A stretch of 64,000 nucleotides of DNA from Torymus aiolomorphi (GCA_036365515.1 CM070874.1:174133797-174197796); one strand, 5' to 3'. Shown: positions 25,083-34,538, counted from the first letter of the stretch. The notes: a model not told the origin generated them from the sequence alone. Program-made: numbers and translations.

Positions 25083-25516
25083 TTCAATTATATGAATTAA
25101 AACGAGCACCATATGATATAAAAGTTGTTCTCTGCTACTGGGCACGGCAAAGGCTGTAGATGGTGTAAGTGGGGTGGGCTTATAAAGCATTGTGCTACTT
25201 GGGATAATCTTCGAGAGCACCATGAAAAATCCATTCAAAATGCTAATGATTTTGTAGAGCACTTTCAAAAATAGACAGATGTAATTAAAATAATACATTT
25301 ACAAGACGTTGACGTAGAAGAATTTAGAAAAGTAAAAAATGTTGATTCACTTGCTACTCCTAAATATCTTGGAATTCAAAAAACTCATTTATGGATTAAA
25401 GAAACATGTAATGATAAAGTTCATTGTTCTGCAGCAAAGATCGCTGATCGTCCGCTTACTGAAGTAAGAACAATGAAACAGAAAAACAATGGTAGTTATA
25501 AAAATAAAAAATCCTA
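23344..25516 (+). pseudogene. Decayed transposase of the split transposon
   Basis: Plus-strand coding fragments lie in several frames. An N-terminal piece has a Cys-pair (YLCKNCYSCALEL). Later pieces include PSHLCYLQECKICPG, a block with IDFAVNW, then ILSDGAASYFKN, GHGKG-like and VDGVGG-like sequence, and a C-terminal LQDVDVEEFRKVKN. The D-x-A-x-x-x-FKN plus glycine-rich GKG...DG.GG arrangement is one I associate with arthropod repeat-derived proteins, but I cannot name the superfamily. Frameshifts, stops and an (ATT)n microsatellite disrupt it. Position between the TIRs supports the transposase reading. Confidence 0.6.
25011..25083. repeat. (ATT)n microsatellite
   Basis: An uninterrupted ATT/TTA run of about 70 bp directly follows the SDGAASYFKN-coding stretch and breaks the transposase frame. 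Confidence 0.9.
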
Positions 25517-25707
25517 AAGACAAAAATAAAAAAATAAAATACATCGAGCGTATAAATGCATAAAAGGAGGTGCGTATATGCGATAACGGATTTTGTACAT
25601 ACTGCGTGCTTATACGTACCAGTGTATTACTACCGTGTGTAATACCGTCTGTATTACTTAAGCACAAAGATAAAAACCTTTATATTGATAACTGTTATAT
25701 TATTTAC

Positions 25708-25713
25708 TACATG
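25708..25713. repeat. 6-bp target-site duplication, left
   Basis: TACATG immediately precedes the Polinton left end and is repeated at 43,422-43,427 immediately after the right end. A 6-bp duplication is the Polinton hallmark. Removing the insert and one copy restores continuity with the other TIR of the host transposon. Confidence 0.95.
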
Positions 25714-26175
25714 AGTAGTAATAGGACAGGTATTGCGAGACGTGTGACTCATCGGGCGGTATGTGTCAAGTGTCAAGTGGCACTTAACTCAAGAGGTCAT
25801 TAACTCAAGTGTTATGTAAACAGTAGATGCACAGTAGCTAATGACCCATGTAAGTATGTGTTAATGACCCCATTGTTTTGAAAACAGCTACTGTTTTGCT
25901 ACTGTATTTGTAAACAATGGGTCCATTAACACATACTTACAAGGGTCATTAGCTACTGTGCAGCTACTGTATACATAGCACTAATGACCTATGTAAGTAT
26001 GTGTTAATGACCCCATTGTTTTGAAAACAGCTACTGTTTTGCTACTGTATTTGTAAACAATGGGTCCATTAACACATACTTACAAGGGTCATTAGCTACT
26101 GTGCAGTTACTGTATACATAGCACTTGAGTTAATGACACCGCTGTGTCACACGGTCGCTATACCTGCCCCACTAC

Positions 26176-26266
<91 letters not shown>
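25714..26266. repeat. Polinton left TIR
   Basis: This arm matches 42,888-43,421 in reverse complement. Observed differences are a single base in CAGTAG(A/C)TGC and one in ACCGC(T/C)GTGTC, plus a different length of the inner (GA)n run (26,179-26,266, against 69 bp on the right). Inside are two tandem palindromic modules, described separately. Confidence 0.95.
25839..26100. repeat. Two tandem palindromic modules in the left TIR
   Basis: Each ~115-bp module starts TAATGACC(C/T)ATGTAAGTATG and ends with its near complement (CATACTTACAAGGGTCATTA). The centre is CTACTGTTTTGCTACTG. Modules start at 25,839 and 25,982, a 143-bp period. The mirrored pair is at about 43,035-43,296. They could act as terminal-protein or replication-initiation sites, or be small inserted elements. 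Confidence 0.85.
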
Positions 26267-26269
<3 letters not shown>

Positions 26270-26726
26270 TTTGTGTGCTGCGGCGACCTTCTCCACAGGG
26301 GTCCCCAGCGTCTAAAGTATAGTGAATCGTTTGTATACGTGATAGAGTTAGTGGCCCTGAAAAGGGCCGTTTTCTTTTTTGTGTTAAGTTTTAATTATAT
26401 CGTGAATAACCTTGTTTACTGGGAAAGGAATTGGTATTGGTGGAAAAAGATTTATACCGTGAGGAATCTTTATCAGTCGACGACGAATAATCTTTCGTTT
26501 TTTTATCGATGAGAGGTTGTTTTTCCTCCTTGTCAGACTTCTGCTTGCTGAATGGTGGACCCATGATGTGTGCTCGGTGAAGGTTGCAGGCCTTCTGTTT
26601 TATCACATCCCTCTACTATTAGCTTATATCTAAGCGCAAGTGACTGGTGATGGTGGAAGGGAGCAGGAGTGGTGGCGGAGTAGAGATATGAAGTAATGAA
26701 GAAGGCAATTAAATTAAAATTTGTAT
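26267..26726. other. Polinton sub-terminal non-coding region
   Basis: Between the GA run and the first minus-strand gene there is no supportable ORF. Short frames across 26,391-26,606 lack coding signs. A promoter or transcript end for the neighbouring gene could lie here. Confidence 0.4.
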
Positions 26727-26731
26727 TTATT
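26726..26731 (-). promoter_or_regulatory. Polyadenylation hexamer overlapping a stop codon
   Basis: On the minus strand the sequence reads CAATAAATAC, so AATAAA contains the TAA stop of the 290-aa gene. Confidence 0.6.
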
Positions 26732-27599
26732 GATTATTAACAGTCTCGTATTCGTATACATCTTTTTCTAAGATCGGTAAATAAATACTACGTATTTCTA
26801 TAAATAGTCTATCAATGTTCGTACTACCAAAGTCTGAATGAATCATACGGTTTTTTACATCAGTTTTTAATTCGTCTTTTTGCTCGTCAAAAAGTTTAAC
26901 AAATGTGTTTCCGTCAATTTCACGAATTTTCTCGTCGCCGCTGTTCACATGGGTTTTCAAGCTTTCAACTATTACATCATAAATGATATTAATGTACGTA
27001 GACATATTCTCTAATTCACGAAGCCGAAACTCGATACACTCGCGCATGCTTTTTAATATTACAAATGTACGACGCAACATCACTACACTTGGTAAACTCA
27101 CGACTTTTTTCTTCTTTTTCGGTGGTTCTCCATCGTCGTTGTTGTCGCAGTCGTCAGCTGTATCGATGGGTCTGGTGATTGACTCTGTATCCATACGTAA
27201 GCCATCAGTGGTGTCCCAATCTTGCGCCTCGTACAGATGCCGTTGACCACGTAATGACACAGGTTCCTTTGTTTTGCTTTTCTGAGTGATTGCCACAGCT
27301 CTCGAGCTATAAGCAGTGGTCAAATCAATCTCGTGTTGAGCTAGGCCGATTTTTCTAAAGTCCCGCTTGTGGGCGTATAGATGGTACATTATTGCTGGAA
27401 AATGTGTTGTGAATTCCTCCCATTCGGCGCTATCCATTGTTATGTATCTATGTGGTGAAGTATCGCCGCCCAATTGAATCACTGTACGAAAATGGTCACC
27501 GTAATATTGCAGACCAATGTATGCAAATTTCGTGTGGGACTTATTGAGTGCGTAACTTGTGTTAAAAAGCAAGTTTTGCGGTATCTCGTCTTGGTTCAT
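26727..27599 (-). CDS. Conserved Polinton protein, 290 aa, function unknown
   Basis: The frame is open from ATG at 27,597-27,599 to TAA at 26,727-26,729; an in-frame GTG 18 nt upstream is a weaker start. The N-terminal ~100 residues (YALNKSHTKFAYIGLQY, IQLGGDTS, WEEFTTHFP) are conserved in the remnant at 21,275-21,517. A basic run, PPKKKKK, near residue 170 after an acidic DDCDNNDDGE stretch looks like a nuclear localisation signal. The C-terminal third is predicted helical (RTFVILKSMRECIEFRLRELE). The AATAAA hexamer overlaps the stop codon, so the 3' UTR is very short. Conservation in two elements argues for a real Polinton gene, perhaps regulatory or DNA-binding. Confidence 0.75.
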   Translation of the reverse strand: MNQDEIPQNLLFNTSYALNKSHTKFAYIGLQYYGDHFRTVIQLGGDTSPHRYITMDSAEWEEFTTHFPAIMYHLYAHKRDFRKIGLAQHEIDLTTAYSSRAVAITQKSKTKEPVSLRGQRHLYEAQDWDTTDGLRMDTESITRPIDTADDCDNNDDGEPPKKKKKVVSLPSVVMLRRTFVILKSMRECIEFRLRELENMSTYINIIYDVIVESLKTHVNSGDEKIREIDGNTFVKLFDEQKDELKTDVKNRMIHSDFGSTNIDRLFIEIRSIYLPILEKDVYEYETVNNQ

Positions 27600-28936
27600 T
27601 TTGAAGCAGTCGCACAAACTTTTTTTTTTTTTTAAAGAAATACTAATGCACTGGTAAAGATGTCGTGTTCTCGGAGCTGCTGATGCTGCAGGGAGCTCTA
27701 ACAGAATGAAGCAGTGGTGTCGTATGTGGGCGAGTGCACTTTGTGTAAAGAAATACTGTGATGCTGACTGCTGCTGCTGCTGCTGGTGCGGTGTGTTCTA
27801 CTAGACTGGCGCAACGTCACTGCTAGCGCTATTCGTTTGGCTGTGTACCCCCCACTATGCCGATATGTGGGTGGTGGGGGGCGGCGGCGGCGATGGCGCG
27901 CGAGCACGACCAACGAGAGCACTGTTACGTGTATGACGTAGCGTGTTGTGTCGCAGGGGGACTATGTGACGTAAAACGTTTCGAGAAAAATATAGATTTA
28001 TGGTTATGATTGTATCCGATAACAGTGGAAATCGTTTCTAATTACTTGTCGTCACACTATGAATGCGTCAATCATGTACTCTCGTGAAAGATTTTTATGG
28101 CTTTCGTGAGAAGGAAATGCGTGCCGCGACATGTAACCGATAACAGCGGTAATCTAAACACTCCACACAACCGCTATGAACGCGTCCATTGTTCAGCGAG
28201 TTTTAACAGGCAGTTTCAAGAGGGGGGTGCTCTCGATGACGCCTGTGGAGATTTTACGAGTCAAAATGTATACATTGATAAATTTTTCACGTGAATGCGT
28301 TCTTTGTTCAACGGTTTTTAAGAGGAGTGCAGTTTAAGTTACGCGTAAATGTGTATATGATGATAAATTTTTCACGTATAAGCATTTTGAATACTCTCTC
28401 GCGGGAGGAAAATGAATTTAACTGTTTTTCAGGAGTGGGAAAAATGAAAAAGGTCTGTAAATGAAAAAAGTGATTTGGGTAAAATTTTTTTATTCAATCA
28501 AACTTACAAACTATGAATACATAAATGTGGAAAGAAACAAAAACTTACAATCTTCCAATACATATGGTTTAGCCGAGCGACGCTTAAAATTAATTACGGA
28601 TGCATAATAGTGCACAGGAATCGCAGCTGATTCATGACAGAGCAAACAGCTCTTTTTCAGTATTAAGTTAAAATATACACACATACACACGCAATATATA
28701 TTAGCTTACAAATCTAGGTCCGAAGTAATTTAAACAGCAATGCAAAATGTATCTTAAAGTGTGCGTGTGTAAGAGAAAAAGCGAACTGATGTGTGAGAGC
28801 TGTGCAAGTCTGCGTCAGAGTGCACGTACCCCCACCCACTTTTTTACGCATACAGTAGTGCCACCAACACGCAGCGTCATGTAGCGACCTGTCGCTGGCG
28901 ATAAGCGGGAGCCTTCTGCTGCTGCTGCTCTATCAC
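27600..28936. other. Polinton non-coding spacer with short repeats
   Basis: No gene is supportable on either strand; I looked here for a protease and saw none. Features are a CTG-repeat run (27,768-27,785), a GC-rich block (27,840-27,905), and a loosely repeated ~130-bp unit with landmarks CCGATAACAG(T/C)GG, ACTATGAA(T/C)GCGTC and TTTTTCACGTG at about 28,010, 28,135 and 28,280. It separates the capsid operon-like cluster from the 290-aa gene and may hold a promoter. Confidence 0.5.
28489..28494 (-). promoter_or_regulatory. Candidate polyadenylation signal after major capsid
   Basis: AATAAA on the minus strand lies ~440 nt beyond the major capsid stop. It is the first convincing hexamer seen in that direction. 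Confidence 0.4.
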
Positions 28937-30271
28937 TTAGGCGCTGAAATCCGTTAAAATTTGTCGAGTGGAGTCGATTTCAAGAACGTTATCGTACTCT
29001 GCGTAAAAAATGCAGTTTATTGTAACTGTTGGCGCCGTCTCGAAGCCCACTTCAATGCGTACACTGCCTGAGCGTACGAGATTCCAATGAGAGTGGCAGT
29101 GCGCTGATAAATCGGGCGTGAGATCGAATGCCGTAAGAAAATGAACCATTGAATAGTTGTAACGGTTTATGCCTAGGCCCTCGTTGAGAAAATGTATTCC
29201 GGTGCCTGTGTAGAGTGTTTGGAATGTCTCGATAAAAGCTGGAGCGGTGCCTGTAAAATGAGGCTGTAATGGTTTGCTCGGTATTTGAACCCCATCGATA
29301 TATATCGAGAGATCATTTATGTCAAAGTGTTGAAAGTTGAATGGATTGAGCGCACGATTTCCATTGAACGCTCTGTTATCGACGAAATCGATTATTATAC
29401 GTTTCGGCAGTTTGCCCAGAATCGCATTATCGATGCTATCACCTAGTATACCAGTGTGAAGCGTAAATGTTTTCACTTCGACGCGTGTAATGGGATATTT
29501 GGCTGTGGCTTTGGCCAGTGTATTGGCGTGTGCGATCAAAATACCCGGATTTATTTTGACACGGCGAACTATGAGAGTAGCTTCTTTTATTTTTATTCCG
29601 AAGCGCCCGTCGTTTGTGAAATCCATCAGGCAAAATGCATCCTTGCTACGCACCAGTCGCACTCTCATTTCGACACCATTGATGAGCATTTTATCCTGAT
29701 TAAACAAGTCGCAGTGCAGATGACCAATCATATCGAATGCTTTTCCGTCTTTCGTAAAATATTGCCTGTGATTGAGGCCTTTGTTCGCTCCGACTCCGTG
29801 ATTTTCCGGTGCACCCTCCATACAGCCGTGTGTATCATCGTACCAGAGGCTCGCTGTGAGACGAGATTCTTTGGCCGCGGGGGAATAGCTCAGCAATGAC
29901 TCTATGTAAGCTCTGTACGGGTACGCGTTGTTGGGCGGTGACGCAAGCTTTTGATTGAGAAAAATATCAATTTGATTGAACATTGAATGTAAAACGTTGT
30001 TTACGGGGCCAACTTTTAGATTTGTGTCGGGCTCCTCGACGGGCAATATTTGTGCCTTGACGAAGAGCATAGTGTGCGCGAGGTCGATGTAATGCTCGCT
30101 GGCGCTGGGTACGACGAATTCGATGGGTGCATCACTCTCATCGGTGATCGAAGAGACGGGCTTATAGTTAAAAACACTGCTCCCTTCGATGGAGGTTTAA
30201 GTAGCGGGGAGGGTGAAAAGGTCGAGTTCGCTCGACATACACTCTGACGAGTGAGAGTGCAAGAAAGCCAT
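28937..30271 (-). pseudogene. MCP: Polinton major capsid protein with N-terminal nonsense codon
   Basis: Polinton major capsid proteins are double jelly-roll proteins related to those of adenovirus-like and NCLDV lineages. The reading frame starts at ATG 30,269-30,271 and is interrupted by a TAA at 30,197-30,199 (codon 25). It is then open from there to 28,937, and an in-frame ATG at 30,070 could start a 377-aa product. Recognisable blocks are PIEFVVP, IDIFLNQKLASPPNNAYPYR, GHLHCDLFNQDKMLING and VRLVRSKDAFC, all shared with the remnant at 1243-1936. Initiation at 30,070 would lose about 67 residues of the first jelly-roll. The stop indicates recent inactivation unless suppressed. No splice pair around the stop was evident. 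Confidence 0.9.
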
Positions 30272-30342
30272 TTTTAAGATTTACTTTGGTCCAAAAATAT
30301 CGTTAATGGGGCGAAAAGTCGGGGTTTTGCGCTTTCTCTTGC

Positions 30343-30792
30343 TTACTTTACGAGTTCCACGCGACGCGGTGGGCAATTTTTTTTCTTACGTTTGGATCGC
30401 GAGGTACGAGCGGTCGCGCGTGCCTTTGTCGACTGACGCGGCCGTTTGATGCGGCTTGTAGTTTTATAGCCCGAACCCTTCATGATTTCTGTAATTTTCT
30501 CGGCAGCTTTTCTCTTGAGATGCCTCCTCGATTCTCCGACTCTCGATTTTATGGCCTCCTTGAAATTGACACCATTGTTTGCGACATCGTCTATGATTTT
30601 CATACCTGCGCGCAAGGTCTCTTTCCCGACCGCCTTAGCGCCACTCCTGACGTATGGAAGAATACGGCGAAAGAGACCCCCCAGCCAAGAGCCGATGCCA
30701 CGCCCTCTCTGAAAGGGTGCGCCAGCGAAAACGTTTCTCACACCACCCCCGCCACCTATCTGCTCATCGTAGTATCTAGTGTAATGAGACAT
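30343..30792 (-). CDS. Polinton pVI-like small virion protein
   Basis: This is a 149-aa basic protein: tyrosine-rich N-terminus, GGGGG run, a GIGSWLGGLFRRILPY amphipathic segment near residues 30-46, then GAKAVGKETLRAG and a lysine/arginine-rich tail. The amphipathic segment and basic tail resemble adenovirus pVI/pX-type proteins that bind membrane or DNA inside capsids; that functional link is inference. The ATG at 30,790-30,792 lies next to the minor capsid stop at 30,794, so the genes abut. The paralogous copy at 2022-2459 has the same order of neighbours. Confidence 0.8.
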   Translation of the reverse strand: MSHYTRYYDEQIGGGGGVRNVFAGAPFQRGRGIGSWLGGLFRRILPYVRSGAKAVGKETLRAGMKIIDDVANNGVNFKEAIKSRVGESRRHLKRKAAEKITEIMKGSGYKTTSRIKRPRQSTKARATARTSRSKRKKKNCPPRRVELVK

Positions 30793-30793
30793 C

Positions 30794-31552
30794 TTAACGA
30801 CTTCGTCTGAAATGGAGTGTCACGGTCAGCGTACCGTACTCGAATGGAATGCGCTGCCCGTACTGGTCTCTTATATCGATGATAATATTGTGAAAATTGT
30901 GATAGAGAAGGGGTATGTAGTGAGTGGGTGTGAAACGCTGCACAGCACTGCAGCCGTATTTGAATTTTGAGTTATCCAAGGAAACGATGCGCAAGAGGGC
31001 GGCCTGTGTGTCCCCACGAGAAAGCGAGGCTGGCCTCTCAGCTACAATTTCCCGCAGTACGCCATGGTTAAAGGTTGTAAACAGAGTTTTTTTCCCGGGT
31101 TCGTCATCGAAGCCAAAAATGCGCATAATTTTGTCGTTGAAATGAGTCGCATGTGGCTGTTGACAGTCGCACTTGCGTCTGATGGCATAATAGCCATTGC
31201 TCTCCTTTACGGGTTCAAGCATGTGATGCTTAAAAGTGTCATTCGAGTTGTTTATGGCGTCTGCCAGCTGTTGGAGAGAGTCGTAAATGCCGACTGGAAA
31301 ATGGCAGAATGTTTTCTCAGTCTGTTCGTTGTCGTCCACGCTGTACGAACTAAAAGTGTAAAAGGCGTCATTGTCTTGAAAATGCACGATGCTACAGGGT
31401 ACGTGAATTCCCACCAGTCCAACGTGCCACTCTCCGTGTAATTTGATCTCGTGAGGCAAGTGTGTGGTGAAACAGTTGGTCGTGTTATCGGAAAAGTAAG
31501 ACATACTGCTGTTGCTAGGCAGTACCATGTAAAAATCTTCTTTCGGGTCCAT
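30794..31552 (-). CDS. mCP: Polinton minor capsid (penton) protein
   Basis: The preferred start is the ATG at 31,550-31,552, giving about 252 aa, because MDPKEDFYMVLPSNSS matches the usual Polinton beginning with FY-x-x-LPSNSS. The frame is open further upstream into the integrase tail, but that would overlap. Other family-like blocks are YFSDNTTNCFTTHLPH, GEWHVGLVGIHVP, LLRIVSLDNS and FEYGTLTVTLHF at the C-terminus. It would form a single jelly-roll penton at the capsid vertices. The start lies 17 nt after the integrase stop, consistent with a co-oriented late cluster. No break is seen. Confidence 0.9.
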   Translation of the reverse strand: MDPKEDFYMVLPSNSSMSYFSDNTTNCFTTHLPHEIKLHGEWHVGLVGIHVPCSIVHFQDNDAFYTFSSYSVDDNEQTEKTFCHFPVGIYDSLQQLADAINNSNDTFKHHMLEPVKESNGYYAIRRKCDCQQPHATHFNDKIMRIFGFDDEPGKKTLFTTFNHGVLREIVAERPASLSRGDTQAALLRIVSLDNSKFKYGCSAVQRFTPTHYIPLLYHNFHNIIIDIRDQYGQRIPFEYGTLTVTLHFRRSR

Positions 31553-31569
31553 ACTTGCTCGCTGTTTTT

Positions 31570-32664
31570 TTACGAAATGCTCTCGAGTTGACTGACGTTC
31601 ACCCAAGAATTAAATTTATCGGGATAGCCTAACCACTTGACGACCGCTTGTTTGTTGGCGCCGCGACCTTTCGTGCGTACGATACGCTCGATTTTGAAGC
31701 TCTTATCGTCAGCCAGACGATCTTGCCCGACCAAAACGAGCTCTTCGTTGTAAAAGAATCCGTCGATTATTTTCCCGTTCAAGTCCGCCAATACGTACGT
31801 GTACAGTCCTTGTCGCGGTGATACGCGTATTATCTTGAAAATCTCCTCGCTGAAATTTTGTTCGTATCCTCGCTCCAAGGTGTTCTTTGAGCGACTGACA
31901 CGGACGAGGTCACCTACGGCAAATTTACAGTGGGGCGCTGTGCGGTGGCACCGATAATTGGAGCGCGCACGTTTGTCCAAGTTTACGCGCGCGCGCGCAG
32001 CATTGTAAAGGTTGACCTCAGCGGGCCGCATTCGCGTGCCACTGTGCAGGGTGTGATTGTACGCGTACACAATTTTTTGCAGAACATCGATGTAGCGCTT
32101 GGTGTTCCGATGCGAGAAATATCTCCATATGCGCTCGCGCAGTGTTCTGTTGAGCCGCTCGACCACCGCTGCCTTGATATCCGGATTTCTAGCGACGCGA
32201 AAACCGATCTCCATGCGCTTGAGAAAATTTTGAAAAGCGGCACCAAGGAATTCCTTACCACGATCGGACTGCACGCACAGGGGCACGCGCGGTTTCGCTC
32301 TGTCGGTAATTCGTTCAAAAGCGCTGGCAACGTTGCGAGCTGTTTTATCTTTCAACGGTTCAACCCAGGCGAACTTGCCGAGTACATCGATGACCACGAG
32401 AATATAGCAGTACCCGTCGTTGTAATCCTTTATCGATGTTAGCTGAAGTAGATCGCACTCCCACACGTCATCGACGTTTGTTACATTGTACGACAGACGC
32501 GGAAATCTTCTTTTTATCGGGTGATGAAGTGTGTAGGCGTCTTGATTGCTTAGCCACGCGTAAATTTTTTTCTTCTCCTTTTTGGCATTTACGCGCAGGA
32601 GGTTTCGCGCACCTGCGTAACCAGCCTCATGCTCGAGATTGTAGTATTGTTTTCCGTAAGGCAT
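31570..32664 (-). CDS. INT: Polinton retroviral-type integrase with chromodomain
   Basis: The first ATG in frame is at 32,662-32,664, giving about 364 aa; an upstream TTG is unlikely. The N-terminal region has YAWLSNQDAYTLHHP. The RNase H-like core shows D in WECDLLQL (about residue 71), D in QSDRGKEF (about 134) and E in AAVVERLNRT (about 169), the DDE triad with ~34 residues between the last two. The C-terminus ends in a chromodomain (IERIVRTKG, VVKWLGYPDKFNSWV). The enzyme joins element ends to target DNA and yields 6-bp duplications, as seen here. The frame is intact. It begins ~8 nt after the preceding gene's stop. Confidence 0.95.
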   Translation of the reverse strand: MPYGKQYYNLEHEAGYAGARNLLRVNAKKEKKKIYAWLSNQDAYTLHHPIKRRFPRLSYNVTNVDDVWECDLLQLTSIKDYNDGYCYILVVIDVLGKFAWVEPLKDKTARNVASAFERITDRAKPRVPLCVQSDRGKEFLGAAFQNFLKRMEIGFRVARNPDIKAAVVERLNRTLRERIWRYFSHRNTKRYIDVLQKIVYAYNHTLHSGTRMRPAEVNLYNAARARVNLDKRARSNYRCHRTAPHCKFAVGDLVRVSRSKNTLERGYEQNFSEEIFKIIRVSPRQGLYTYVLADLNGKIIDGFFYNEELVLVGQDRLADDKSFKIERIVRTKGRGANKQAVVKWLGYPDKFNSWVNVSQLESIS

Positions 32665-32671
32665 TTCGTGT

Positions 32672-33445
32672 TTACATATCAAAGTGTAGCCATTTTTTCT
32701 TGGCTTGTTTTTTACTGCGCGTTAGAATGGGTGAGACTGGGGACGGGGTTATATTTTCTACACCCGCTATAATCTCTCTATGCGGCAGGCGCCGTTTGGC
32801 CGTTTTCTCTGGTGCGGTCAATATTTTCCCAATTTTCAAAACTTTGGGATTTTCTATGAGATTAACGGGTGTCTCGCTAGTTTTGAGAAATTTTGCAAAC
32901 TCAACGCGACCGACAGGCGCTTCGTCTTCCGGGTTCTTTTTACTCAACGTGTCGATGAGTAACTCGCTTATGTCCGAGCGGGGTACCTGGTGACCATCGA
33001 TGCTCACAGTGCCTGCATTGTCCCACTTTAAGCGCTCGGGAACCGCAGTCCTCCAGTGCCGAAGCAAGAGTCGCGCTTTGCGTGTGTGTACTTTGGGTAT
33101 ACCCTGGAGAATGTCTTCCTCGCTGAGCGGTGCGAGAGTCTCTTCGATTTCGTCAACCCCGTGATTCGGTTCGGCGACACGCTCGTTGTCGCGGAAAAAA
33201 AGATAACGTCGTAAAATCTGCAGATAATTCAGACATTTTTCATAATCATCGCGCGCCTCCTTTGAGCGTAAAACGTCATACATTTCGCTGTCTAAGCGAG
33301 AAAAATTATCACCGCGCGTTTGTAAACTTTTGTCCTCGACATCCACGGATGTGGCGGCGGCGGCGGTGGCGGTGGCTCCGGATGCGGGTCTCGGTGGGCC
33401 AATCGAGCCTTCAGGCACAAGGATCATTTTACGTGCTCGTTCCAT
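32672..33445 (-). CDS. Conserved Polinton protein (SNI/WD-type), function unknown
   Basis: The chosen start is ATG 33,443-33,445 (MERARKMILVPEG); a GTG lies five codons upstream. About 257 aa. Features: Ala/Thr-rich low-complexity stretch near residues 20-35, FSRLDSEMYDVLRSK, a helical YEKCLNYLQILRRYLFF segment, PKVHTRKARLLLRHW, then LKWDNAGTVSIDGHQVP and ISELLIDTLS, and a basic C-terminus. The arrangement (EKM-LVP, SRLD-EM, W-x-G-x-V-x-I-x-G) is one I know as recurrent in invertebrate Polintons, without an assigned function. It starts 1 nt after the stop of the previous gene, again suggesting tight packing. No frame breaks. Confidence 0.75.
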   Translation of the reverse strand: MERARKMILVPEGSIGPPRPASGATATAAAATSVDVEDKSLQTRGDNFSRLDSEMYDVLRSKEARDDYEKCLNYLQILRRYLFFRDNERVAEPNHGVDEIEETLAPLSEEDILQGIPKVHTRKARLLLRHWRTAVPERLKWDNAGTVSIDGHQVPRSDISELLIDTLSKKNPEDEAPVGRVEFAKFLKTSETPVNLIENPKVLKIGKILTAPEKTAKRRLPHREIIAGVENITPSPVSPILTRSKKQAKKKWLHFDM

Positions 33446-33446
33446 C

Positions 33447-33848
33447 TTAGTGCGTGTCACCCGATCCGAATATTTTTGATATGAGAGTACTCACGAGTGG
33501 GGCTAATAAGATTGGTAGAAACGACCCGCCGTTCTGAATAATAACTCGCTTCTTTGTGCGCCAATCGTCTTCGTTTCCACTTGAGTGCGATAACTTGCGC
33601 AGCGCGTGTTTATGTTTGCTCAAGCGTCTCTTCTCGCTATCGGATAATTTTATGACGCCGTGTAAAACGTTTAATGCACACTCACATATACACTTGACAA
33701 GTGGCTTGTCAGCCGCTCGGGTTATGGCAGTGCGATGTTTCTTATCGCCGTGACAGAGTGCGCCGAGTAGTGCGAGATTTTTCTTGGAAAAATGCTTACC
33801 CCGTGGTAATGTGCCGCGACAAGAGGCGCGACGACCGTACGGGGCCAT
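33447..33848 (-). CDS. Small Polinton protein with basic N-terminus and hydrophobic tail
   Basis: 133 aa. The sequence has an arginine-rich start, a central CICECALNVLHGVIKLSD block followed by a KRRLSKHKHALRKLS helix, then KKRVIIQNGG and a hydrophobic FLPILLAPLVSTLISKIFG tail. The C-(x)-C-ALNV block plus (Q/N)-GG-x-FLP-x-LL tail is a recurring Polinton small protein; a virion core or membrane-associated role is inferred from the basic/hydrophobic split. Its ATG lies 33 nt beyond the ATPase stop. Confidence 0.7.
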   Translation of the reverse strand: MAPYGRRASCRGTLPRGKHFSKKNLALLGALCHGDKKHRTAITRAADKPLVKCICECALNVLHGVIKLSDSEKRRLSKHKHALRKLSHSSGNEDDWRTKKRVIIQNGGSFLPILLAPLVSTLISKIFGSGDTH

Positions 33849-33881
33849 AGTTTTTTTCCGACTGATGATCGTCCACGTGAA

Positions 33882-34538
33882 TCAGTGTGATTTAAAGTAT
33901 TTGGGCATGTATGCGCAATGCGCGCTGTCGTTGGGGAATATGTTTGCGCGAAATCTAAACTCATCGAGACAGTCTTGCGAGAGGTCTATAAAGAGGTAAG
34001 AGTGTGGTGCGCGCGTAGTGTCTACGAAGGCATCGCGCAGAAAAGCCGAGTCTTCGGGGTGGATTTGACGCGCGAGATGCTGTATTTGCGCCTTGTCGCG
34101 TGGATTTTTGAATAGCACTAAATACTTTGTATTTAAACTTATGTCACGCTGTGCCTTTCCCTTGTGGAAAACATTTTGTGTTATGAATATCACACTGATA
34201 TTTTTGTGGTGACTCCCCTTCGTAAACAAGTCTAAAATAACGTCGCTCGAAGATTCTCGCATAAGATCATCGAGAACGAGTAATTTTTTCTTCTCGTTGT
34301 CCGAGGAATAATCGCCTATCTAAGGGAGACCCTCTCTAAACTCGATGGTTGGTCCAGCGGACTTAAAAGCTGTTCTGTAAGCCTCCTGCCATTCAGCGTA
34401 ATAAAACAATAAACGATCGAAGCGCACTGTACACATCTCCGGTAAATGTGCGAGAAAGCGCTGGACGAAGCGAGTTTTCCCGCAGCCTGTGGGCCCGCAC
34501 ACGCAGCAGGTAAACGGGTGTTTCCATCGGACGTCCAT
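33882..34538 (-). pseudogene. ATPase: Polinton packaging ATPase with in-frame stop
   Basis: The N-terminal part (ATG at 34,538) has the Walker A motif GPTGCGKT at about residues 15-22. The frame is then cut by a TAG at 34,320-34,322. Beyond it the same frame continues with a Walker B-like LLVLDDLM, sensor-like SVIFITQN and the family block LVLFKNPRDKAQI, ending at 33,882. Polinton ATPases belong to the FtsK-HerA / A32 group and pump DNA into capsids. Without readthrough the product is about 72 aa and lacks Walker B. Only a single substitution-type break is seen, so inactivation looks recent. Confidence 0.9.

Noticed and set aside
26133..26315. Arg-Glu repeat frames at the left TIR
   Set aside because: They translate the GA run.
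32436..32993. 185-codon plus-strand ORF opposite the integrase
   Set aside because: It overlaps two well-supported minus-strand genes with recognised motifs and is a shadow frame.
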